Shown here in pieces: positions 57,789 to 64,000 of a DNA stretch of 64,000 bases. Origin of the DNA: Citrobacter sp. Cu233 (lineage in GTDB: Bacteria; Pseudomonadota; Gammaproteobacteria; Enterobacterales; Enterobacteriaceae). Every line of letters starts with the position of its first letter. Position 1 is the stretch's first letter. The DNA lies in assembly GCF_030332225.1 (NCBI RefSeq), contig NZ_JAOWIF010000043.1:62001-126000 (forward strand), given 5' to 3'. Below the pieces are notes generated by a model that worked only from the letters and a program-made list of their open reading frames with translations, made no database searches and had not been told where the DNA came from. The position numbers and the translations under genes are program-made.

Positions 57789-60158
57789 CTATTGTGACCG
57801 ACATTCCAGCGGGCCTATTTGTACGATCCCCTTTGCGTTGGCGGGATAATCGAATTGTGCGTTACAGCTACCGGTATCTGTGTCAACGCGTAGTCTGTTG
57901 TGCTGTTCCAGGGTGTCGAACCAGGCCATACCATCGAATCCGACGACGGATGACTGGCCCGTGCCGTTAGTGATATATGCCATGCTGCCCTCAGAAATGG
58001 CTTTACCCTGTTCGTTAACAAGAGCAACCTGCGCGGCGCTTACGGGAGTGATGCCAAAACGGACCAGGGTTCCGGAACGATCTGCCGGCGTTGCATTGGC
58101 TTCAACGCGGGCGATCCGCATATTGGCAGGCAGATCCATGGGGTCAATACTGATTTGATTGTTTTGATAGCTGTTGAGTGACGTGACCAGCAGCAGGCCC
58201 CGATCGTCGCTGCGACCGACAAGGTTATTTTGCAGCTTGACTGGCACGTCCGGAATGCCGTCAGTGGATACGACGGCAAAACCATTGTTGATTTCCCGAG
58301 CCGCGAACAAACCTCCCCCCATCGCAACCAGGGAACCGGTCGCGCCAGCATAACCGTAGTGGTTATCAGGCAGGCGGCTAAACCCGGTGTAGGCTTTTCC
58401 GAAACGGCCCAAATACCCGATTTCCCCCTGGCCGCTTTGCCGGGAGGCTTGCTGGCTGGCTGCAACGTTCCATCCCCAGCCGCCGTCACCGGGGGGTGTT
58501 TGGCTGGCATTGATCTGGTAGCCGGTTTCATTACTGGTACGTTGTACGGTGCTGCTGGCGCTCAGATTACCGCTGGTGGTGACCGTCACCATCAGATAAA
58601 CGCTGCGATCGCGGGTGTCGTCAATATTCTGGTTAAAGCCGGCATTGAGTGAAACGTTATCGGTGATTGATTTGAACCAACTGGTGTTGGCGTAGCGCAC
58701 TGCGCTATCGTGTGGATAACGAAACTGCAGGTAACTCAGGCTGACATTGCCGGCAGACGCCATTGCATAACCTATCACCGTATTGCTGCTCAGTGAGGGC
58801 GGCGGCTCACCATAATGGGTTGCGACATCACGGTAGTCACCCGACGTCGCCGTGGTGCTGGTGCTGAAATTAAACTGTTCACCTGACCAGCGGTAACCAA
58901 CACTGTACAAAAATCCGCTTTTCCCTGAGTCCGTACTGGCTGCCAATGCGGAGGATACTGTGCCGCTGCGCGGGCCGGGAACCCAGTCATTGCTAAAACC
59001 TGCGTTGATCAGCCCATCGCTGGTTTCCGCGTGCGTACCTGCAGTAAAGGTGTTACTGAATCCTCGACGCCAGGTCCCGCTAAACACAGGGGCGCTGGCA
59101 TAATCAAATGAGGCGTAACCATAATTCTCTCTTACTGCGCCTAATTCCGCTGACCAGGCTGTTAGCCCTTCTCGCAGGAGTTGTTGATCGTTGTAGAACG
59201 AGAAATTTTGTACTGTCGTTCTGCCCAGCGCGTCGGTCATCATCACCTGACCGGTCCCTGCGCCACTGATATTAGGCATGGTATTGATTTGAAAACTTCC
59301 GGCCGGAACCTCCCCGTTGTAGTACTTAACCCCATTGATGTACAACTCAACGTTTGAAGGAAGCGTGGCAGAACCGAGATAGGAGGGAAGCGGGGTGGTT
59401 GGCATGTAGGGCTGTAAACCAAAATCGGTTCCTATCTGGATGCCGCCAATGCGGGTCGGTCGGGACCAGGTGAGCGAGCTTGTCAGGGTATCGCCAACGT
59501 TTATCGCCAACATATTATCCGGAAATGATGTGCGCCAACCGGTGTCCATGCGGTAGAAGGCATTCTCTGCGTTGGGCGCGGTGGAATATTGAGTCAGTTG
59601 GGTGGTGCTTAACACCCCTGAGCCATTAAAAGCGCGCAACTCGCTAAATGTGTTGACGCTGGTTTCATCTCCCTGCTGAGCATAGACATCGTAATTGAGT
59701 AACGCCCCATGTGAGTTTGATGCTATTGGTGTCGCGTCGCCGGTCTGGTTCACCTGTGTGGTGACAAGATCAAGGGAACTGAGCGGCACAGTGAGCGCCA
59801 GAGTTTGTTGTTCGACGTTGTAGTCAATGCTCAGGTGGGCAATATCGTTCAGACCGACGGTTGCAGCCGTATTTTGCGGTAAGCGAAAACCCAACTGTCG
59901 TAGGGTATTTGCGCCAGCATAGAGTTTTTTATTCTCATAGCCCAAATGCACCAATCCGACAGGGTTTCCATTCAGGGTTACGTCGAGATATAAATCGATG
60001 CCCGCAAGATGTGTTGCGTCACCCATAATTTCACTATTTGTCTGGCCATTATTGACCGCGTGAGCTGAAACCATTCCAGATAATAATGCTCCATTGAGTA
60101 AGCAACATTTTACCAGATGCCAGGATCTCTTAGAGATCTTGTACTGTTTTTTGGCCAT
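57789..60158 (-). CDS. Fimbrial outer-membrane usher
   Basis: This 789-residue usher has a signal region, an N-terminal chaperone-binding domain (about 35-170), a barrel with plug (GVKYYNGEVPAGSFQINTMP, followed by GQVMMTDALGRTTVQNFSFY) and C-terminal domains ending in FDYPANAKGIVQIGPLEC with paired cysteines. It exports and assembles pilus subunits. It overlaps the chaperone gene by 29 bp, so they are coupled. It is in the archaic (Csu-like) class by its neighbours. Confidence 0.92.
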   Translation of the reverse strand: MAKKQYKISKRSWHLVKCCLLNGALLSGMVSAHAVNNGQTNSEIMGDATHLAGIDLYLDVTLNGNPVGLVHLGYENKKLYAGANTLRQLGFRLPQNTAATVGLNDIAHLSIDYNVEQQTLALTVPLSSLDLVTTQVNQTGDATPIASNSHGALLNYDVYAQQGDETSVNTFSELRAFNGSGVLSTTQLTQYSTAPNAENAFYRMDTGWRTSFPDNMLAINVGDTLTSSLTWSRPTRIGGIQIGTDFGLQPYMPTTPLPSYLGSATLPSNVELYINGVKYYNGEVPAGSFQINTMPNISGAGTGQVMMTDALGRTTVQNFSFYNDQQLLREGLTAWSAELGAVRENYGYASFDYASAPVFSGTWRRGFSNTFTAGTHAETSDGLINAGFSNDWVPGPRSGTVSSALAASTDSGKSGFLYSVGYRWSGEQFNFSTSTTATSGDYRDVATHYGEPPPSLSSNTVIGYAMASAGNVSLSYLQFRYPHDSAVRYANTSWFKSITDNVSLNAGFNQNIDDTRDRSVYLMVTVTTSGNLSASSTVQRTSNETGYQINASQTPPGDGGWGWNVAASQQASRQSGQGEIGYLGRFGKAYTGFSRLPDNHYGYAGATGSLVAMGGGLFAAREINNGFAVVSTDGIPDVPVKLQNNLVGRSDDRGLLLVTSLNSYQNNQISIDPMDLPANMRIARVEANATPADRSGTLVRFGITPVSAAQVALVNEQGKAISEGSMAYITNGTGQSSVVGFDGMAWFDTLEQHNRLRVDTDTGSCNAQFDYPANAKGIVQIGPLECRSQ

Positions 60159-60852
60159 TAATTGTTACTTCAACTTTACCGCCATCATGGGTATCACTGG
60201 CGGACGGGGATAATATCCACCGCATTGTCGATCCCGGAAGAACGTAACCTAATAGTCCCGGCGTAATGACCTTTTTCGCGCCATTATGGTTTATAAAGGT
60301 TGCCGCTGATAATTGTGCATGACCATTTCCCTGATTACTGACTTCAAGAAATTTTTTGCCGTCAAGTTGCTGTAATTTCCATTGCAATTTGGCCTGGGTT
60401 TCAGCCTGCGCCGTTGGTTGAATAAAAACAGGTATGGAATAATGCAGCACAAACTGAAGTTTATTTTTTTGTAATTTTGCTGGTGGTAATTCGTCAATTG
60501 ATAACCGATAGGCATCTTCAGTATGTGTCGATGGCGGGCCGGTGCGAATAACACGAATCAGCTGGCGTTCACCAGGGGCTAGCGCCAGCATTGGCGGGCT
60601 GATAACCAGCCCCTGAGAGGGAGACAGCTTGTCGCCGTAAGCGCTTTGGCTCCATCGAAAGACCCGAACCTGGGCATTCAGCACGTTCTCTCCGGCGTTG
60701 CTTAACCAGATCCCATCGGCATTTTGCGCCGCCTGCAGTGTTAATGTGACTGGAGCAACCTGCAATCCGCTTGCTGTTGCCGGATTTATGCTCACAGCCG
60801 CTCCTAACAGGCATGCGCAGGCATACTGCTGTACAGGCAGTTTTACTGTCAT
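60130..60852 (-). CDS. Periplasmic pilus chaperone
   Basis: This 240-residue chaperone has a signal peptide (about 1-28) and two Ig-like domains. PapD-type features are VAPVTLTLQ near the mature N-terminus, the conserved GERQLIRVIR strand that donates to subunits, and VLPGSTMRWILSPS in domain 2. It guides the SCPU pilin and adhesin to the usher. It lies 14 bp after the pilin stop. Confidence 0.9.
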   Translation of the reverse strand: MTVKLPVQQYACACLLGAAVSINPATASGLQVAPVTLTLQAAQNADGIWLSNAGENVLNAQVRVFRWSQSAYGDKLSPSQGLVISPPMLALAPGERQLIRVIRTGPPSTHTEDAYRLSIDELPPAKLQKNKLQFVLHYSIPVFIQPTAQAETQAKLQWKLQQLDGKKFLEVSNQGNGHAQLSAATFINHNGAKKVITPGLLGYVLPGSTMRWILSPSASDTHDGGKVEVTINGQKTVQDL

Positions 60853-60866
60853 CGGTGTTCCTGAAT

Positions 60867-61397
60867 TTAGTAGTTAACGTTTACCGTTACGGTGTCGGCA
60901 TAGTCGTCAGGTGTGAAGTTCGCGCTTGGCGCGGTGGCATAAACGGTAAAACTCTGCTGGAGGCCTGTTCCCTGGGATGCAACACCATTTCCTACAGTGG
61001 TGGCGGTGGCCGTATTCCCCCAGACCGGTCCTGTTGCTGATGTTTGGTTCAATTGATAAGGCACTTTATCGGTATTGTTTGCTGCATTTGCGACAGAGGA
61101 CATGGCTCCGGATCCTGTGGGGGTCCCGCCGTTGGCCGTTGAAGGTGCCAGGCCAATAAAGTAGGGGGTGGTTTTTGAGCAGTTAATTGAAATTGTGTTG
61201 CTTGCGCTAGTATTTGTCGCAGTGGTACTCACGGGACCGAGAGTAATATTTGAAGCCGACCCCGCAGTGACGGTACACGCTTTTTGTATCGTCATCAGTA
61301 CCTGAAATGTCCCGTTGGTGGACGCTGCATTTGCCGCCGGAATAATGGAAAAGGCGCCGCAAAAAAGAATTAAGCGTTTGTCGAAGACTAGAGCCAT
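60867..61397 (-). CDS. Archaic (Csu-like) major pilin, spore-coat-U domain
   Basis: This 176-residue secreted protein has a signal peptide (MALVFDKRLILFCGAFSIIP to AANAAS) and one SCPU domain with the Cys pair at AC-TVTAG and INCSKTTPY and the C-terminal YADTVTVNVNY. I use the ATG at 61397; six codons upstream begin at TTG. Being first in the operon, it is most likely the main subunit. The structural repeats with the tip protein at 56807 are clear. Confidence 0.87.
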   Translation of the reverse strand: MALVFDKRLILFCGAFSIIPAANAASTNGTFQVLMTIQKACTVTAGSASNITLGPVSTTATNTSASNTISINCSKTTPYFIGLAPSTANGGTPTGSGAMSSVANAANNTDKVPYQLNQTSATGPVWGNTATATTVGNGVASQGTGLQQSFTVYATAPSANFTPDDYADTVTVNVNY

Positions 61398-61718
61398 ATC
61401 CTTCACCTTTTTCAAATAACCACATTTTTTGCTTTAAAAAAACAATAATGTGACACAAGAAGACATGATTTAACCCTAGAATAAGTATTAGACGTACGCC
61501 AGTTGATCTCATGAATTTTACTTAGAGAAAAGGTGATGTCGTCGACAAAAAAATAATACCAACGGGTGAGTATGTCGTTTCTTTTTTGTGCTACTCAAAA
61601 GTATGCACAGCGGGTTCAGGACGGAATTAAAAACGATGTGGGCTATACAGTGTGCATAACTCTCTCTAAGATTGAGGGTAAGTCGCTCTCTTTTTGCCAG
61701 ATAAAGGAAATTCAGGTA
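61398..61718. other. Divergent promoter region between the pilin gene and hutC
   Basis: This 321-bp region is AT-rich (for example poly-A near 61436-61442) and must hold promoters for the pilus operon and hutC. An open frame continues upstream of hutC through it, but without similarity. I see no clear invertible repeat that would indicate phase switching. Confidence 0.45.
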
Positions 61719-62459
61719 ATGACGTTGATGTCGCATAAACTTGCAGTTGAGCACTCCGTTCCGCTCCCACTGTATGCCAAAGTCAAGGCGATGGTTGCGG
61801 ATAGAATCAACAGCGGTGAGTGGCGGCCCAATGATCGTGTTCCTTCGGAATCTGAACTGGTTCAATTGCTCGGCTTTAGTCGAATGACGATTAATCGCGC
61901 CCTGCGTGAACTGACAGCAGAAGGGTTATTGGTCAGATTGCAGGGGGTCGGAACATTTGTGGCTGAACCGAAAAGGCAGTCAGCGCTGTTCGAGATCCAG
62001 AATATAGCCGATGAGATACAGGCGAGAAATCATCAGCATCGTAGCTCTGTGATGCTGTTGCAGACGGTGAGTGCCACGAGAGAGCAGGCTATGGCACTGA
62101 ATATGCAGCCCGGAAGTGAAATCTTTCACTCTTCGATCATTCACTATGAAAATGATATCCCTATTCAGATTGAAGATCGTTTTGTTAATCCGGACGTAGC
62201 GCCGGAGTACCTTCAGCAGGATTTCACCCAGTTAACACCGAATATTTACCTGAACAGGCTGGCACCGCTTACTGAAGGGGAGCATGTTGTTGAAGCTGTT
62301 TCGGCCACTGCGCTGCAAAGCAAGTGGCTTCAGCTTGCGCCTCATGAGCCTTGCCTGCTTATTTGCCGCCGGACCTGGTCACAACAGGTTAATGTCAGCT
62401 ATGCCCGACTGCTGTATCCGGGAACTCGCCATCGTTTAAAAGGACATTTCACATCATGA
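61719..62459 (+). CDS. hutC: Histidine utilisation repressor HutC
   Basis: This GntR/HutC-family regulator of 246 residues is started at the ATG at 61719 (MTLMSHKLAVEHSVPLPLYA); the frame runs further up but the family begins here. The winged helix (about 15-80) reads PSESELVQLLGFSRMTINRAL, and the C-terminal UTRA ligand domain (about 95-240) is complete. HutC represses hut genes until urocanate binds. Its stop overlaps the hutD start (ATGA). Confidence 0.93.
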   Translation: MTLMSHKLAVEHSVPLPLYAKVKAMVADRINSGEWRPNDRVPSESELVQLLGFSRMTINRALRELTAEGLLVRLQGVGTFVAEPKRQSALFEIQNIADEIQARNHQHRSSVMLLQTVSATREQAMALNMQPGSEIFHSSIIHYENDIPIQIEDRFVNPDVAPEYLQQDFTQLTPNIYLNRLAPLTEGEHVVEAVSATALQSKWLQLAPHEPCLLICRRTWSQQVNVSYARLLYPGTRHRLKGHFTS

Positions 62460-63055
62460 ATGGATGGCACGTGCTGCGTTACGACGATTACAGGCTGATG
62501 CCGTGGAAAAACGGGGCCGGAATGACCCGGGAAATTCAGCGTTTTCCGCCAGAAGATGACAATTTTCAGTGGCGACTTTCAATGGCTGAGGTAGCACAGG
62601 CCGGTGAGTTTTCACGCTATCAGGGATACCAGCGCCTGCTGTCGGTGCTGCGCGGCAGCGGGATGACATTGCACATTGATGCGGCTTCTGGCGTGACGCT
62701 TTATGCTTTCGATACCGAGGCATTCTCCGGTAATAGCCGTGTGGACAGCGAACTGGTGGATGGGCCGATTCTGGATTTTAATCTTATTTATCAGCCAGAA
62801 CGCTTTGATGCAACGCTGAGTTGGCAGACGGTCGACACGCAAGCGCAATACCGACTCAGCCCCGGCGTTACGACCCTCATTTTCTCCGCCGCGTCGAATT
62901 TGAGCCTCTCTTCAACTTCAATGCAGCCATTACAACTGCATTGTTATGATTGCGCAGTACTTCCCCCTCAACCTCAACACTCTGACGTTCTGAACCTTGG
63001 CATTCATGGTTCCGGTTATTGGGCATTCATCGAGTTGCGCAGTATCGCAGAGTGA
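62456..63055 (+). CDS. hutD: HutD/Ves-family cupin
   Basis: This 199-residue protein of the HutD/Ves family has the conserved LMPWKNGAGMTREI and WRLSMAEVAQAGEFSRYQGY stretches of its bicupin fold. It is thought to limit or tune histidine use, and its biochemical role is not settled. It is coupled to hutC by a 4-bp overlap. hutU follows after a 358-bp promoter region. Confidence 0.9.
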   Translation: MNGWHVLRYDDYRLMPWKNGAGMTREIQRFPPEDDNFQWRLSMAEVAQAGEFSRYQGYQRLLSVLRGSGMTLHIDAASGVTLYAFDTEAFSGNSRVDSELVDGPILDFNLIYQPERFDATLSWQTVDTQAQYRLSPGVTTLIFSAASNLSLSSTSMQPLQLHCYDCAVLPPQPQHSDVLNLGIHGSGYWAFIELRSIAE

Positions 63056-63148
63056 TCTTCATCCTATCCCACCCCCTGAAATGTTAATTAATTGTGTTTT
63101 TTGTTTGTGACTAATGCCGCAAATTTAATCAGTAGTTTGTGGCTATTT

Positions 63149-63164
63149 TGTGAACAAGATCAAT
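63149..63164 (+). promoter_or_regulatory. Possible CRP site upstream of hutU
   Basis: TGTGA, six bases, TCAAT gives a strong left and weak right CRP half, about 250 bp before hutU. Klebsiella hutUH needs CRP or NAC for full expression. A weak match. Confidence 0.35.
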
Positions 63165-63290
63165 GCCATTCATCTCCCCATCCTTTTCATCTTGAATTTA
63201 ACCAATTGTATTTATTGATTTTAAACGTGATTTTGTTGTTTTGCATTTTGCAAATCCATCTTGATTTTATGAATAAATATTTTATTGAGT

Positions 63291-63313
63291 GTACATGTAT
63301 ATACAAGTATATA
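63291..63313 (+). promoter_or_regulatory. HutC operator-like palindrome in the hutU promoter
   Basis: TGTATATACAAGTATA, overlapping the palindrome TGTATATACA (63296-63305), fits HutC operators described in Pseudomonas and Klebsiella as far as I recall. It lies about 110 bp upstream of hutU. The rest of 63056-63413 is AT-rich promoter DNA with no gene seen. Confidence 0.6.
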
Positions 63314-63413
63314 TTGATTACATGTTACTCATGTTGCGGAAATGTTGAGCGATATGGGTTGAGCCAACCTGATGTTGATGACCTTACTCATCCGAACACT
63401 TAAGGATATCGCT

Positions 63414-64000
63414 ATGACCGCTGAAAATCGTATTCGTCATGTTGATGTACGCGCCTCCCGGGGGGCTAAACTCACGGCAAAGAGCTGGCTAACCGAGGCA
63501 CCACTACGGATGCTGATGAATAACCTCGACCCGGAGGTGGCTGAAAATCCACATGAACTCGTGGTTTATGGCGGAATTGGACGTGCGGCACGTAACTGGG
63601 AGTGCTATGACAAAATCGTAGAAACCCTGACTCAGCTAAACGATGATGAGACACTGCTGGTCCAGTCCGGCAAGCCCGTTGGTGTGTTTAAAACCCACAG
63701 TCATGCGCCACGTGTCCTGATCGCCAACTCTAACATTGTTCCTCATTGGGCGAACTGGGAATACTTTAACGAACTCGATGCGAAGGGCCTGGCGATGTAC
63801 GGCCAGATGACTGCGGGTAGTTGGATCTACATCGGTAGTCAGGGCATCGTTCAGGGCACCTATGAAACCTTCGTTGAAGCCGCTCGCCAACATTACAACG
63901 GTAGCCTTAAGGGGCGCTGGATCCTCACCGCGGGCCTGGGGGGGATGGGGGGAGCGCAACCGCTGGCGGCAACGCTTGCGGGTGCTTGTTCTCTGAACAT
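63414..64000 (+). CDS. hutU: Urocanate hydratase, N-terminal part
   Basis: The first 195 codons of urocanase are visible; the gene runs off the right edge. The ATG at 63414 follows AAGGAT. Family motifs are [46 protein letters not shown] and [14 protein letters not shown] in the NAD-binding region. It converts urocanate to imidazolone propionate, the second step of histidine degradation to glutamate; hutH probably follows. Confidence 0.95.
   Translation, partial: MTAENRIRHVDVRASRGAKLTAKSWLTEAPLRMLMNNLDPEVAENPHELVVYGGIGRAARNWECYDKIVETLTQLNDDETLLVQSGKPVGVFKTHSHAPRVLIANSNIVPHWANWEYFNELDAKGLAMYGQMTAGSWIYIGSQGIVQGTYETFVEAARQHYNGSLKGRWILTAGLGGMGGAQPLAATLAGACSLN

Noticed and set aside
61398-61718. 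Phase-variable inverted switch ahead of the pilus operon
   Set aside because: No matching inverted repeats of useful length and no recombinase gene nearby.

Overview
This 64 kb window is chromosomal DNA of an Enterobacteriaceae species, most likely Citrobacter or a close relative. Most of the order and protein sequence matches the E. coli/Salmonella backbone: manX, yoaE, pdeD, sdaA, nudL, pabB, yoaH, yoaB, yoaA, tsaB, yeaY, fadD and rnd on the left; minCDE, ycgL, ycgM, ycgN, dsbB, nhaB, fadR, ycgB, dadAX, cvrA, ldcA, emtA, ycgR, ymgE, treA and dhaKLM in the middle. Genes absent from E. coli K-12 lie between these blocks. No tRNA, rRNA, CRISPR array, integrase or insertion sequence was recognised.

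Layout. 1-14.8 kb: housekeeping backbone. 14.9-22.5 kb: a carnitine/D-malate block (yeaV transporter, yeaW/yeaX oxygenase and reductase, an added aldehyde dehydrogenase, dmlA, dmlR). Together these encode a plausible complete route from carnitine to trimethylamine plus D-malate and then pyruvate. 22.6-38.8 kb: min genes through ymgE, with an added small cupin gene (26.1 kb) under a long perfect palindrome that looks like an NsrR operator. 38.8-45.3 kb: a six-gene, tightly overlapping operon encoding a periplasmic binding protein, FecCD-type permease, ABC ATPase, SAM methyltransferase, ModD-like protein and TonB-dependent receptor. It is preceded by a palindrome that closely resembles a ModE (molybdate repressor) operator, so I read it as an outer-membrane-to-cytoplasm molybdenum or tungsten uptake system. 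45.5-50.5 kb: treA and dhaMLK, without the usual adjacent dhaR. 50.8-54.8 kb: a translationally coupled pair, a HEPN-motif membrane protein and an uncharacterised protein with a coiled-coil plus two-helix membrane tail, a candidate defence or stress module. 55.2-56.5 kb: a 424-residue glutamate dehydrogenase. 56.8-61.4 kb: a four-gene archaic (Csu-like, spore-coat-U-domain) chaperone-usher pilus. 61.7-64 kb: hutC, hutD and the start of hutU for histidine degradation.

The strongest leads for new biology are the ModE-linked TonB/ABC/ModD/methyltransferase operon and the HEPN pair. Function calls rest on recognition of protein families and motifs read by eye; no database search was run. Several start codons were moved from the longest frame to match family length and ribosome-binding sites (pdeD, yeaY, fadD TTG, yeaX, yeaV, dmlA, dmlR, minC, ycgN, nhaB, fadR, dadA, emtA GTG, ymgE, the ABC ATPase, modD, dhaL, the pilus subunit, hutC).
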